Source of the DNA: Adiantum capillus-veneris
Lineage: Eukaryota; Streptophyta; Polypodiopsida; Polypodiales; Pteridaceae
Direction of reading: 5' to 3'
Length of the DNA: 64,000 nt
NCBI GenBank assembly: GCA_014529385.2
Contig: CM043968.1
Span: 30,103,013-30,167,012, forward strand
Positions within the stretch are counted from its first letter, which is position 1. Every line of letters begins with the position of its first letter. A program made the translations under genes and the position numbers. The notes under the pieces are model-generated. The model searched no databases. It was given only the letters and a program-made list of their open reading frames with translations, and was not told the DNA's origin. Positions 21,665 to 32,579 of this stretch are shown here, in pieces.

Positions 21665-22238
21665 TACCCCCCTCTTGAAATCTCAAACGTCCTCGTTTAC
21701 ATCTATGTCGTACATGCTCACAATCAACACTGATGTATTCAACACCTATCGACACATGTACGACACATACATGCTCATTGCCAACCCTCGTGTATTCAAC
21801 ACCTCGTCCGACACATGTATTGCCTGCGTGTGAACCCTGTCCCAATGACATAGTGGTAGCTTCGCACTCTGCCATTGCTTTGAGTCACTAACTTTCCAAT
21901 GACAAAATGGTAGCTACACATTTTGCCACTGTCTTATAGTACACGTTGGGCCCAGTAACACTTTCGAGCATACCCAAACCGACAGTTTAAAAATGCAGTT
22001 ACACATGTACCCTTTAATAGAAGCAATTACTGTATCCTTGACAAACTGACAAGAAATACTCACTTCTATAGCACTAACCAAACTTTTGGACATTCCATAA
22101 GAGCAATTGCCAAACTGACAATCTGTACAGCTCTAACATTCATGTAACAGGTATTTCATTTGAGCTCACTTTAAATACCATGTACATCATTTGTTTCAGA
22201 AGCCATTGTCACACTGACAATCCATGTAGCTTTGAAAC
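21665..22238 (-). other. Family C 3' untranslated region
   Basis: Between the chromodomain stop and the polypurine tract. It contains imperfect repeats of CGACACATGTA with TGTATTCAACACCT (21715-21830) and of ACTTTCCAATGACA-type sentences. No ORF of note. Confidence 0.6.
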
Positions 22239-22800
22239 TCAAGGGGTCAAGGTAGGTTGCAAATCGAAGGCTTCGAGGTAAAGTGATAACACAGTTGGTG
22301 ACTCTGTAAGTTCACCTTCTTCCATCCACTTAGCATCCATTGGTGGATAGTTTCTGAACTTTACCAAGTAACGCCTAGCAACCTTGCCTTTCACTTTTCT
22401 TTCTTTATGTGCCAAAATCTGTTCCGGGACCAAGATCTCGTCAAGTTCCTCGACTTCCGCCTGATCTTCAGCTGGCATATCCTCTAGCACATCACCCACA
22501 TAGGGTCTGAGAAGACTCACATGAAACGCATTGTGAATCTTCCAACTGTCACGCAATTTCAGCCTATATGCAACATCACTGATTATGTTGCACACTTGAA
22601 AAGGCCCATGTAACGCATGCTGAGCTTTGAAACAGTCTTTCCTTGCCCTTCATCTTCTTCAACCTTGCCTTTTCAAAGCGTAGAAGCACCCAATCACCAA
22701 GTGAAAATACCACTTCACGACGGTGACGATCAACTGCTTTCTTTTGCTTTGCCTGAGTCTTTTCCAAGGCCACTTTGACCTTCTTGTACATTTCATCCAT
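22239..22800 (-). CDS. Family C pol C-terminus with chromodomain
   Basis: Two overlapping minus frames. 22576-22800 carries the linker after integrase (AKQKKAVDRHRREVVFSLGD, then WVLLRFEKARLKK). 22239-22595 carries YRLKLRDSWKIHNAFHVSLL and the chromodomain ILAHKERKVKGKVARRYLVK, FRNYPPMDAKWMEEGEL, ending at 22239. Chromodomains guide integration into particular chromatin. One frameshift lies between the two frames near 22590. Upstream the integrase frame ends at an in-frame TAG just before DMDEMYKK. Confidence 0.9.
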
Positions 22801-24105
22801 GTCCTAAACATACTTATCTGCTTCAAATATCTTGTCCTTTGTATGCAGTATGGGAGGAACTTTCTTGCCACCTTCAACTATCTCGAAAGGTGCCTTGCCA
22901 GTTGATGAATGCACTGTATTATTGTATGCATACTCCACCAATGGCAAATATTGCTCCCACTTTCCTTTATGCTCTGACACATAACACTTCAGCAGATCTA
23001 GGACAGTAGAATTTGCCTTTTTTGACTGCCCATCTGTTTGAGGATGAAATGACCAAGAGAATTTGAGCGTTGTGCCCATATTCTCAAACAAGCCTCTCCA
23101 GAACAAACTTGTCATGCGTGGATCACGGTCGCTAACAATCGACTGTGGCATGCCATGATACTTGAAAATATTGCTCATAAACAAGCGTGCCATCTGATCT
23201 GGCTTTATCTTCTTCCTGACAGGAATAAAATGAGCCTGCTTGCTGAATCTGCAAATGATGGTCCAAATACCATCATTTCCTGTCTGCGTTCTCGGAAGAT
23301 CAAAGATAAAATCCATAGCAATACTTTCCCATGGTCTATCTGAAATAGGTAGTGGTTGCAATAACCCTGGTGCCTTTTGCCTGTCAAACTTGACCTTCTG
23401 GCAAATTAGGCATTCTCGCACAAAGGCATCCACATCTCTTCTCAATGTAGGCCAATAGAAGAATGTCTCAACCGCTTTAACTGTAGCATCGATACCACGA
23501 TGCCCTGCATACGGTGAGACATGACTCTCTTCCATAACTTTGCGTCGCAATGGCTTTGTGACACACAATCTGCCATGCATCATCATGAACCCATCTTTGA
23601 GAAGATAGTGTTCATGACGTTGTCCATCCATTAGCTGCTCGAAGACCCTTGCAAAATCTTCATCATTTGCATACTGTTCCCTCATATCATCAAGTTCATG
23701 ATGATAAGGAATTGACACAGCTGAAATTTGTGGCTTCCTTGACAAGGCATCAGCCACAACATTCTTCTTGCCTTCCACATGCACAATCTGAAAGTGGAAC
23801 ATGGACAAGATATTTGCCCATCGCATATGCTTCTCAGATAACTTTGTCTGTGTCAAGAAGTATCGCAAGGTCTGATGGTCCGTTTGGACAACGAAATCCG
23901 CACCTAGCAGGTAGTGTTTCCAACTTAAGAGCGCATGAATCACAGCCAGTAACTCTTTCTCATAGACCTGCATGGTCATCTCTGGCCCTTGCAAAATTCT
24001 GCTCTCATAGGCTACTACCCTGCCATCTTGCATTAGCACTGCACCAATGCTACTACCATAGGCGTCACACTGGACCACAAATGACTTCCTAAGATCTGGC
24101 AACAC
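22801..24105 (-). CDS. Family C RNase H and integrase
   Basis: Open minus frame of 433 codons. RNase H: VVQCDAYGSSIGAVLMQDG, VYEKELLAVIHAL, FVVQTDHQTLRYFL and VVADALSRK, with the acidic residues in place. Integrase zinc finger: HVSPYAGHRG and CLICQKVKFD. Core: first Asp in AMDFIFDLP, second in IVSDRDPRMTSLFW, but the third catalytic residue, normally Glu in GQTERxN, is Lys (DGQSKKANST). The integrase is therefore expected to be inactive. The frame ends in a single TAG followed in frame by the next pol segment. Confidence 0.93.
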
Positions 24106-25230
24106 AATGACTGGATCTGAGGTAATCTTTTCCTTTAAGAGATTAAAAGCTGAAATCTCTTTCTGTGTTCATCTAAAGGTGACTGCCTTCTTTTGAAGAG
24201 CATGTAAAGGTGAAGCAATCTCAGCGAAATTTCAGATAAACCTTCTCTAATAGGAGCATAGTCCCAAGAAACTTCGGACATCATGCACCGTCTTCAAATC
24301 TGGCCATGACTTGATCGCTTCAACTTTTGCAGGATCCATTCTAACACCATCCTTTGAGACAATGTATCTGAGAAAATGAATCTCTTCCAGAAAAAATTCA
24401 CTTTTCTTTGCATTGATGAGCAACCTATGACTGGCGTAGCTCTTTGAACACAATGGCCAAGTGATGCCTATGCTCCTCTTCATTCTTTGAATAGACTATC
24501 ATGTCATCAAAGAATGTACCAACAAACTGCTGGTGTGGACGGAAAATTCTGTCCATCATCCTATTGAATGTAGCAGGAGCATTTGTGAGACCAAAGGGCA
24601 TCACTAAAATTCGTAAAGGCCAAACGTTGTTCTAAAAGAAGTCTTGTGCACATCCTCTGATCTAATGCGGATCTGATGGTACCCACTCTTTAGATCTATC
24701 CTGCTAAACATAGCTGATGCTCCTAATTTGTCCAAAATATCATCAATTCTAGGTATAGGGAACCTATTCTTGATGGTATTCTTGTTCAGTGCACGGTAGT
24801 CGATGCACATACGCCATGAGCCATCCTTTTTCTGCACCAACAACACTGGAGAACAGAATGGGGATGAACTGGGCTGAATCAGCCCCTTTTCTAAGGGCTC
24901 ATGTACTTGGCCCATTATCTCTTTCTGCTGAGCCGCACTAACCCTGTACGGAGGCTTATTTGGTGGGCTACTGCCTGGCACCAAATCTATCGCATGGTCC
25001 TCGGGTCTCTCTGGCGGTAATTGAGACGGTAATGAATCGGAATAATAGTCACTATACTGTTGTAAAAACATTGACCTTTCTTTATCTAGCACAGATAAAT
25101 TTGATTCATCACAATCTGGCACTTCACGTGCAAAAACCAAGTACGCAGAAAGATGCTTTTTCATTACAGAAGTAATAGCAGAAGCTGATACAATGGGAAT
25201 AGACTCCCCTTTAAGCTTTACATCCAGAAT
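24106..25230 (-). pseudogene. Family C reverse transcriptase
   Basis: Minus-strand RT spread over two frames. 24604-25305 ends with [35 protein letters not shown] (first catalytic Asp) and TTFGLYEF. A one-base loss then shifts the frame before [20 protein letters not shown] and the catalytic [10 protein letters not shown] at about 24510. 24247-24483 carries the thumb-side blocks KSEFFLEEIHFL, SKDGVRMDP and VHDVRSFLGLCSY. A further break near 24170-24245 separates it from RNase H. The catalytic residues remain but the frame does not. Confidence 0.9.
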
Positions 25231-26081
25231 GTGAGTCTTTCCCTGCTCTGTACAGTGATCTTTTTGTTGTAGGCATCCATGATTCCCTGTACACGAAATA
25301 ACCAAGGAATACCTAACAACACATCACATCTGTCCAGTGGCATGATGTAAAATTCTTCAACATCTACATAGGACTGGATATGTAGGCGCAACTTTCCAAT
25401 GATGGGTGTCACAGCCTCTGTATGGCCAGAACATGCCAAACCTGCCTCTGCTGTATACCCCATCTCTTCAGGTCTGATTCCCAACTTTGAAGCCAATTCT
25501 GGGGAAATGAAGTTAGCTTTGGCACCTTGGTCAGAGAAGATAAGCACTGTTTGATCCCTGACCTTTCCCCATGCTCTGCAAAGCTCACTTGCATCTGAAT
25601 TTGGCTTGTCGCCCACCATATCTGGCACTAGACCAGCCATGGGCTTCTTTCCTTTCTTGTCCTCCTTGTCTTCAGAATCAGCTGGCCTTTTCTTTGTAGG
25701 ACAATTGTAAGCAATGTGGCCAGGCTGCTCACAGATGAAGCATTTGTTCTCTGACCTCAGGACCTTCTTTTGCTCTTCCGACTTGCGAGGAGAACATCTT
25801 TTCCATTTCTTCGCTGGTCCCTTTTCAGATTCAGCCGTAGCTTTGTCTTTCCATGCGTTGGCTGGCTCCTGAGTCACTTTAGGAACCTCCTTGGGAACAT
25901 ACTTCTTCGCTGAATTTTTCTTGGCTGATCCTTCCTTGACGCCAGTATTGAATTCACAATCTTCTCCCTTAAGCAAACCATTGCCAGTGTTTGCTACCTC
26001 GATGAGCTGCGTCAAAGTAGTGACTTTGGTCTTCGTGCAGTACTTTCTCAATCCTGGGTAGGCCACAACAGTATTTTTCAA
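25218..26081 (-). CDS. Family C zinc knuckle and aspartic protease
   Basis: Open minus frame of 287 codons. Lys/Glu-rich linker, CCHC knuckle [14 protein letters not shown] near 25730, then a protease with [20 protein letters not shown] (D-Q-G-A triad), [20 protein letters not shown], and the C-terminal [13 protein letters not shown]. Gln at the second triad position is unusual. The frame overlaps the gag frame 25969-26784 by about 110 bases, and then the RT frame 24604-25305 by about 90, so two frameshifts, natural or mutational, separate gag, protease and RT. Confidence 0.88.
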   Translation of the reverse strand: MKNTVVAYPGLRKYCTKTKVTTLTQLIEVANTGNGLLKGEDCEFNTGVKEGSAKKNSAKKYVPKEVPKVTQEPANAWKDKATAESEKGPAKKWKRCSPRKSEEQKKVLRSENKCFICEQPGHIAYNCPTKKRPADSEDKEDKKGKKPMAGLVPDMVGDKPNSDASELCRAWGKVRDQTVLIFSDQGAKANFISPELASKLGIRPEEMGYTAEAGLACSGHTEAVTPIIGKLRLHIQSYVDVEEFYIMPLDRCDVLLGIPWLFRVQGIMDAYNKKITVQSRERLTFWM

Positions 26082-27356
26082 TTTGTTCTGTCAATGGCAC
26101 AAACCTATAGGAAGTTACTGGAAGTAGAGCTTTCCAAAACTTCCGATTGTAGTCATCCAGATTCTTGCAAGTAGCAGCATTAAGCTGGTGCCATTCTGTC
26201 ATGACATCTGCTTCAAAATCATCAGATAACCATGCTGCTGCAAAAATCTGCTTGAAGTAAATCCATGTGGACGGAGCTTGCCCTTGAAGCAATAAAGTTG
26301 TCCACCATTGTCCCGCATTCCCTGTCAAGAAAGTGGCTGCCTTGCGGACCTTTGAAGCCTCTGTAAAGTTTTCCCCTGCATAGGCCTTGTCAAACTGCTG
26401 GAGAAATAAGAGAGCCTTCTTCCTGTCATCAAACCCTGTAAAGGTCGTGAATGTCACACCTTTGCCACCTTCTTTGTACGGAGTTGGCCTCTTCAGCGGC
26501 GTTAAGTTGTCATATGGAAGTGACTGAAACATGGGAACTCTGTTAGGGTTCATTTGTGTTCCCTGACCGCAATTAAGTTGACCTGGAAATGCCATATTTG
26601 GCTGCTGATTTGTAATTCCAGCCATACCAAAATTTGCCTGTGGCATCTCAAATTGGCCCTGAGTGCTTTGAAACCCTGGTAGAATGCCCGTGACACCGTA
26701 CATGGGGTTAGGCATCATCGTTTGAGCACCCCCGAACACTGTTCCTGGCGTGTAAAACTGATTTCCAGGTGCATGACCAGCCACGCTCTGGGATACCGAT
26801 CCACCTCCAAAATAGCAGGGTGTACTGAAGGTGGTAGGAAGACTTGTTGCATAGCCTATAGGTTGCTTCCCTGCCCATTAGAACCAGCTATAGGCTGCTG
26901 AAAAGTGGCTGGCTGAACTGGTACAGCTTGAAAGACTGGCATCTCAGCCACCTGTTCTTGCACCTTAGGCACAGGTATTGGAGACTACATGTTCTCCGTT
27001 AAGTGTACAGGTGTTTCCATTGACTCTGCAGTATGAATCACCTGTGTTCGAGCCTTAACAGGCTTTTGAATATGATCCAGTGACCCAACTTGCTGAGACG
27101 GAAGAGGAGGTTGCAGAAAGGCTAAAAACCTCGGGTTCTGCATTACTTGTGTGAACATAGCCATAGTAGTAGCCAACTGGGTCCTGAATATATCATCATC
27201 AGTCTGTGGTGGTCTTGAAGACTCACCCACTTCATGTGTCTGTTGACCCTGTGAAGAGGAAACCTCTTCAGTCACATCATCTGGTCTGTCAGCCATAATT
27301 GCAATTCCCTGTGTCTGGTCTATGATCCCCTGTATCTTCAAGCCCAACCTGACCAA
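25969..27356 (-). CDS. Family C gag
   Basis: Minus-strand Gag in two frames. 26985-27356 is the N-terminus, beginning near ADRPDDVTEEVSSSQGQQ with the conserved TQLATTMAMFTQVMQNPRF. 25969-26784 carries a Gly/Asn/Pro-rich stretch and then the capsid core: GVTFTTFTGFDDRKKALLFL, QQFDKAYAGE, ATFLTGNAGQWWTTLL, DDYNRKFWKALLPVTSYRFV and [10 protein letters not shown]. Stops at 26785-26984 interrupt it. It is related to family A gag at 44146-45024 (FDTFSGYSDASKALSFIQQF). Confidence 0.88.
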
Positions 27357-27383
27357 GGCTCACTTCTATGGGAAAAAGTGATT

Positions 27384-27403
27384 TAATCCCGGCGATGGAA
27401 CCA
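27384..27403 (-). other. Primer binding site, family C
   Basis: Minus-strand bases after the LTR are TGGTTCCATCGCCGGGATTA. The TGG start fits the CCA end of a tRNA, but it is not the initiator Met site used by A and B. I could not assign the tRNA. Confidence 0.5.
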
Positions 27404-27489
27404 TGAAACCGGCCTATACTTTACCTCCTTTTCCAAAATTTGTTTCCAATAGCAAACCTGTTTCCTTCAAGTGAATTTTACCATCTTAA
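27404..27489 (-). repeat. 5' LTR remnant of family C
   Basis: Starts TGAAACCGGCCTATACTTTAC, like the 3' LTR at 20199, but similarity fades after about 20 bp and a different element starts at about 27490. Only a stump remains. Confidence 0.5.
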
Positions 27490-28010
27490 AAAAAAAAAAG
27501 GTTCTTTCTCAAGGCATCATTAAAGCTATCACAATCCTTTCTACCATGATCAGTGCTATCACACCATATACACCTATGCACGAAGCCAGACTTCTTTACT
27601 TTGAAACCTTTGTCCTGATGGTTACCCTTTATCTTCTACTCTTGCAAATTTGAGTTTCATCTCGCACATACTTTTGACATTCTTTGGACTAGTAGAAGTA
27701 GGAGTGACATTGTTTATCACCATTTTATCCCGTCTACGTTGCCTCTTTGCAAGAACTGAAACTGCGTCCTCGACATCCTTCCATTCCATCTTCAAGCCAT
27801 GTTCACATTATTCTTGTCTTCCAAAAGTAGCTCTAATTTCTCTTGGATTTGTACATGTAGCATGTAGAAACAACTCACCCTTCTCAGCATCCAAGCTAAC
27901 ATGCTCTGTTGCTGACAATTGTGCATATTGTCGCTCGAACTCCCTTGACAGCTCCATAGGAGCTGCCACAGAAACATTGCTTGTTGAGGCTTGTTTCGGC
28001 TATTCAAGAG
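27490..28010 (-). pseudogene. Family L gag fragment with CIWC-type knuckle
   Basis: Minus-strand Gag relic of a different Ty3-type lineage. Near 27960 it reads AAPMELSREFERQYAQLS and GELFLHATCTNPREIRATF, then after a frameshift WKDVEDAVSVLAKRQRRRDK (27740-27790), and a zinc knuckle CIWCDSTDHGRKDC with SFNDALRK after it (27490-27560). Knuckles of this type accompany D-H-G-S proteases such as the one at 13820-14290, so both may come from one family. The left edge ends in an A-run against the C LTR stump. Confidence 0.7.
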
Positions 28011-28327
28011 TTTGTGGATCGTGTTGCGGTCGGCTACGACCTTATGGAAGAAACCTAACTCTAATTTTTGGCACAGGTTTCAGGATGGAAAGTCAATCGA
28101 CTTTTCGAGCTCGACTGATGTTGAGATTGCTTTTTAAGTTTGAGTTTTGTTTGAGAACTTGTTTGGTGATCCTGTTTGAGATTTGTTTGAAATGGATGGT
28201 ATCTGTTTTGAGCCTATCTTGGTGCTGATTTGAACTGTTTTGACTCTGGTTTTAATACTGGTTTTTATTGATTGGTGATTTTACTCCTGGGTGGAGAAGT
28301 GAGAAATATTGTTTTGGTATTATTTGA
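28011..28327. other. Unassigned junction sequence
   Basis: AT-rich, T/G-rich plus strand between the L gag and the 53-bp minisatellite. No motif recognised. Confidence 0.4.
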
Positions 28328-28595
28328 ACCTCGGAACGACGCAGGCCGATGCCTGGGGAGCGTTTCGTTGTATGTTTGAAAACCTCGGAACGACACAGGC
28401 CAATGCTTGGGAGCGTTTCACTCTATGTTTGAAAACCTCGGAACGACACACGTCGATGTCTGGGCAACATTCCATTGTGTGCTAGAAAACCTCCGAACGA
28501 CGCAGGCCGATGTCTGGGGAGCGTTTGGTTGTATGCTTGAACCTCCAAGCGACCCAGCCTGTGGTCTGGGGAGCGTTTGGTTGTACAGTCCTCTA
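28328..28595. repeat. 53-bp minisatellite, five copies
   Basis: Tandem units of about 53 bp, each with ACCTCGGAACGAC, GCAGGCCGATG and TGGGGAGCGTTT, starting near 28328, 28382, 28435, 28488 and 28540. Copies differ by substitutions and small indels. It is probably part of an LTR or leader, but I cannot name the element. Confidence 0.9.
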
Positions 28596-28860
28596 AGCTC
28601 ATGGCCCGGACCTTTTTAGGTTATTTGCGGGGGGAGTGACGAGGTAGTCGTTGAGTAGCTTCATACCGCACACCGTTTGTCTCGGGGGAGTGCTCAACGG
28701 CGTTGTTTGTTGTGTCTTGTAACATGCATGTGTGAGCATTCGTGTTGCATTGTGATGTGCCAACCACTGAATATTCCTAATTGGATGAGATTGCCTGGGT
28801 ATGTAATTTTAGTGCACCAAGACACCTGTACAAGATCAATGCGGTCTCGATGTGATGGCT

Positions 28861-29072
28861 AATTTTACTATGCCGGAATATCAAGAGTTCCGATCTGGAC
28901 GAAAGGAGAAGCCAACTCCTCGATCAAAAGAGCCGAAAGCAGAAGCCAACTCCTTAACAAAAAGAGCAAACTGATTGTCCCTCAGAATGACCCTCGGAAA
29001 TTTTTGAGCTGGCTTGAGTTGTTTTGCAAATATGTTGTAATCGATTACTTTCTTTCTTTCAAGAAGGGGTGA
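28861..29072 (+). mobile_element. Family D internal 3' end and polypurine tract
   Basis: Non-coding plus-strand end of a family D element. The purine tract CAAGAAGGGGTGA (29060-29072) directly precedes the LTR. The sequence GTTGTAATCGATTAC before it resembles the A family 3' end (AATCAAGGGCGATTACAATG), supporting kinship of A and D. Confidence 0.6.
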
Positions 29073-29717
29073 TGTCACAAACTGCTGGCGTGTCAAGTCA
29101 CTAAAGAACAGAGCCAACCTTCAGATCACGGCCGAGGGGCTTAAACCCTAAGAAGAACAAGCAACAGCAGAAGAAGAAGTCCTACCAACTTATGGGGACC
29201 CCGTCCGATGGGGCCCAAGTGACATAAAGGCTTTAAAATAAAGCAGGACCCACACACACACACACGCGCGTGGATTGATGGCGTGGCAACGGTACGGACA
29301 GCCCTGAAATTCTGCTAACAGTGCTGACGTGGCAAAAGTGGCAATTGTACAGATTTTTGCAAAACACGTTGGCAGATTCTGACGCTGGTACTTTTTGGAC
29401 CAATTGCTTTCGAGTTTGAATCTTTTCACTATAACTACATTTTAGGCCAAGGGCCTTTAAATATGAGATCAAGGTTCATTCTTTGGCATGCTTCCTAAGG
29501 CAGGTGCAGAGTCTAGAGTACCGGCTTGTACTGTGTTGATGCAATATAAAGATATACCGAAAGGGGCGCCAAGGTTTGGGGCCAATAATCTCTGGGGTGG
29601 AATTCCGCCACTCCGTGTCGTATGTCGTCTCTCTCTTTCAGCTCAGTTGTTATTGAAGTGCTAAAAGTCTGTTCAGTCTATTCTTTTCTATTGGCACGTG
29701 GTGCTCGTCTTGTGACA
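29073..29717 (+). repeat. 3' LTR of family D (D2)
   Basis: 645-bp LTR, TGTCACAAACTGCTGGCG to GCTCGTCTTGTGACA, aligned with D1 at 11399-12030. The TATA-like CAATATAAAG is followed by ATACCGAAAGGGGCGCC at 29553-29575. Preceded by a polypurine tract, so it is a 3' LTR. The right flank (CATTT) is family A pol, so D inserted into an A element. Confidence 0.9.
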
Positions 29718-30057
29718 CATTTCCAAATAAAAGAAAAGATAAATGATGTCTCGTTTAGACTGAAGCTGCCCGATACTTGGAGAATTCACAATTTCATGTG
29801 AGTCTCTTGAAGCCTTTTAAAGGCGATGTGCCCGATGATGGGAGCCAAAAGAGCAACCCGAAGTGGAGGAAAGCGAGGAGATACTCGTTTCAGAACAGAT
29901 ACTGGCACATAAAGATAGAAAGATTAAAGGTAAAGTGACGAGGCAGTTCTTGGTTAAATTCAAGAACTATTCTGCATGGGATGCGAAGTGGATGGAGGAG
30001 GAGGATCTGGCAGATACTCCTCAGATTGTGAACCTTTACTTGAAGCATTCGGTTTAG
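29718..30057 (+). pseudogene. Family A pol C-terminus with chromodomain (copy A3)
   Basis: Plus-strand end of a family A polyprotein. Blocks FRLKLPDTWRIHN, then after a break VSLLKPFKGDVPDDG, and an open stretch 29863-30057 with ILVSEQILAHKDRKIKGKVT, RQFLVKFKNYSAWDAKWMEE and EDLADTPQIVNLYL. It matches 41280-41620 in reverse. The upstream part is replaced by LTR D2. Confidence 0.9.
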
Positions 30058-30637
30058 CATAGTCTACTCCGATAGAACCCCGATTTCAGCATGGGCGAAT
30101 CTAGTGCAGCAGGTTTGCACAAGAGGGGAGTCACTCCGCTCCTTTATCGACAGATTGCCCCGATTTTTTATATAGAGTCATTGATGTCCGTTTGGGTTTC
30201 ACGGATACTGTTGAGCTGACAATATTCTGTTGTATGACTTTATGAACTGGAATTCCCAATAATGAAAATGATACTGATTGATTTGTACTTGACTTGTTTG
30301 AGTGCAGGAACTGATAGACGAAATGACTGCAGCATTTCGGTCTCATAAATCTCTATAGACATGATTGCAATATGGATTAGTTAATCGGGCATCTGTGAGG
30401 TCCCAATTGGATCTAGATGCGATTGCTAAAATCGTTGCCGATTAATCATGGTCTGAGATTTGGAATGAAGTTTGTCTTGTGATGTCATGTGATGTGACTG
30501 TCGATTGGTACATGTGCTAGATGTGTTGTTCCTAGTGCGTCGGTACTAACAGTCAATGTCTGCTAAGACAATTTATGGCATATGTCTGTTTTGCAGGCGT
30601 AATCAAGGGCGATTACAATGCTTTCAAGAGAGGGGTA
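30058..30637 (+). other. Family A 3' untranslated region and polypurine tract
   Basis: Corresponds to 40705-41279 in reverse orientation (shared GGAGCGGAG-type, GTACATGTGCTAGATGTG, TCTGCTAAGAC and GGCGATTACAATG blocks). Ends in the purine tract CAAGAGAGGGGTA next to the LTR. Confidence 0.75.
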
Positions 30638-31214
30638 TGTCACAAATGGGTGACGTGGCATGCTCCTAGACACACCACACAGGCTGGCAGCATGGTAAAG
30701 GCCCGTAAAACGCAGAGACGGGTTGACGTGGCAGTTCCAAATTTTTCGCCGCTTTTCACGCTGACAGTGCTGACGTGGCCTGCCATATGGACTTCCGCTT
30801 TTTACGCTAACAAAGCTGTACGGAATTCCTGCTTTTGCGCTGGCTGAAATTACGATGGCTGAATTGGCAGCTTTTGGACTCATTGCTTTATTTTTAAAAG
30901 ATTTTAAGCTTACTGCTTTTGGGGCTCTGCTTTTAGGCATCCCTTGTAACCAATAAATAAGTGGTTAGGCCCTCACTTCTCAGAGCATCTGGACGCAGAG
31001 TCTAAGCGTGAGCACCTACCCACTCTCTTGTACGTTGAACACAGATTAATACAAAAAGAAATACCGAAAGGGGCGCCAGTCTTTGGGGCCAATATCTCTA
31101 GGCATGGAACTACGCCGGGCCCTGTCGACTCAAGTGTGAAATATGAACTGTTTTGAAGTGAATCTCTGCTGTGTCGCGGTAGAATCTTGACTTGGAGTGT
31201 CCAAGTTTATTACA
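30638..31214 (+). repeat. 3' LTR of family A (A3)
   Basis: 577-bp LTR, TGTCACAAATGGGTGACG to CCAAGTTTATTACA. It matches A1 and A2. ATACAAAAAGAAATACCG followed by AAAGGGGCGCC is at 31050-31075; a TATA-like CAATAAATAAGTGG is at 30950. Confidence 0.92.
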
Positions 31215-31839
31215 GTTTTTCTAAAGCTATGGCTGAGTTTTTTAAAGTTTATTAAATCTGGCCCCTTTCAAATTGGCCGACCACCGAGTTTAAAAGGCGT
31301 TTAAACTTTACACTTGAAAACGGGCGTTAAAACCTGGTTTTCTGGCCAAATCTGGAGCATTAGTAACTCGCATGTTTCAGGTCTCTCTCGACTCAATATG
31401 TCGGCTCTCGCCCGGTCATATTTCCACTGTGTCCGGGCGGCCACCGCAAAACTATTAAATTAAAGCTTTTCTGCGCGAACGGAAGACACCATCTTATTCA
31501 TGTGCTTGTTTTGAACTATTCTCCACTGCCTCCAGCTATTGTTCTACTTATAATACTATCCGCACATGGATAAAATTTCCATATGGCACATTGCAGTGGG
31601 AAATTTCCTTGTTCATAATTGGTACCAATAAATTCATAAATTCATTCTCTGTGCACAGAAATCGTTTTCATTTATCTATAGCCGTAGCTAAAAATATTAC
31701 ATTTGCGCTCTGAATGTGAAAGGAATGAAGGGCTGAAAGCTAGCAGCAAAAACGCAGATATGAAGCATAAAACGCAGCAGATCTGAAGTGTAAAGCAAGG
31801 CTAAAAACGCAAATCTCGATGACGACGACGGACAACGAT
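31215..31839. other. Unassigned sequence between A3 and copia J
   Basis: No protein or known repeat. The last 100 bp carry AAAACGCAGATCTGAA-type words resembling family B LTR vocabulary, possibly a decayed B fragment. Confidence 0.4.
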
Positions 31840-32296
31840 GGAGCACTAAATGCCACCGAGGGAATGGGCGAGGGGAGGCTGGATGGGCTGTCTAAGTACC
31901 AGACCGCAACGGGAATGGCTAGCAAGTGCAGATCCATGCATGTTACATCCCTGGCTCCATGCTCACCCTTCTTGTACGGCTAGTTTGGTCGCGGGTTGGC
32001 CACCCACACTTCACAAGGTCGCTTCTTGTTTTGTCCGGTGGTCCAGATCTGAGGTTGGGTGCCCTGTATGTCATTTATTCCCATAAATGGGTCGTGAGAT
32101 TTTTTACAGGGGTCGTGGGTGTTTTCCCCGACTCACCCTTGGACACATATATAGGTGCCAGCGGTGCCCCTTTTGTACATTGCAGATAGCGTATACATCC
32201 TATCTTTTGGTGGTCCAGACTCCAGTCCCCCCTTCTGCTCCAGCGTTTGTCTCCTCTCTCTCTCTCTCTCTCCATCTTCCCATCACCACTCTCACA
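31840..32296 (+). repeat. 5' LTR of copia family J (left edge approximate)
   Basis: Plus-oriented LTR ending CTCTCACA immediately before a copia primer binding site. A TATA box CACATATATAGG lies at 32145 and a TCTCTCTCTC tract near the end. The left boundary cannot be fixed because the 3' LTR is not in the window. Confidence 0.65.
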
Positions 32297-32579
32297 TGGT
32301 ATCAGAGCCAGTAGTGGGGAGCACTATCATCTGCGTGTGGGCAAGGAGAGGCTTGCGATCATCCTACAGCAACTTTTCATCGCGATCAATTGCTTCACAT
32401 GCCCTGCCTCTAGCATTTTTTGGCAGCCCCTCCAACGTTTTGTGCAAAAACACCAGCGTTTTTCCCTGCCTTCAGTGTTTTCGGGAGAAGCTTCAATGTT
32501 TTCCCTCTTGCTCATTGTTCACGGGTGCTTGCATTCCTCAGCATTGTTGAGGATATTCGTCTGCATTCGGCAAAGTTCC
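32297..32579 (+). other. Copia J primer binding site and leader
   Basis: TGGTATCAGAGCCAGTAGTG at 32297 is an exact match to the initiator tRNA-Met complement used by Ty1/copia. The leader that follows has repeated CGTTTT/TGTTTTCC phrases and is cut off by the B2 LTR near 32580. Gag resumes at 37485-38006. Confidence 0.85.

Noticed and set aside
23649..24092. 147-codon plus open frame
   Set aside because: Antisense of the C RNase H domain.
27650..28228. 192-codon plus open frame, Cys/Ser/Leu-rich
   Set aside because: It is the antisense of a recognisable gag with a zinc knuckle on the minus strand.
28328..28595. CRISPR-like repeat array
   Set aside because: Units are directly tandem without unique spacers and the context is a plant retroelement.
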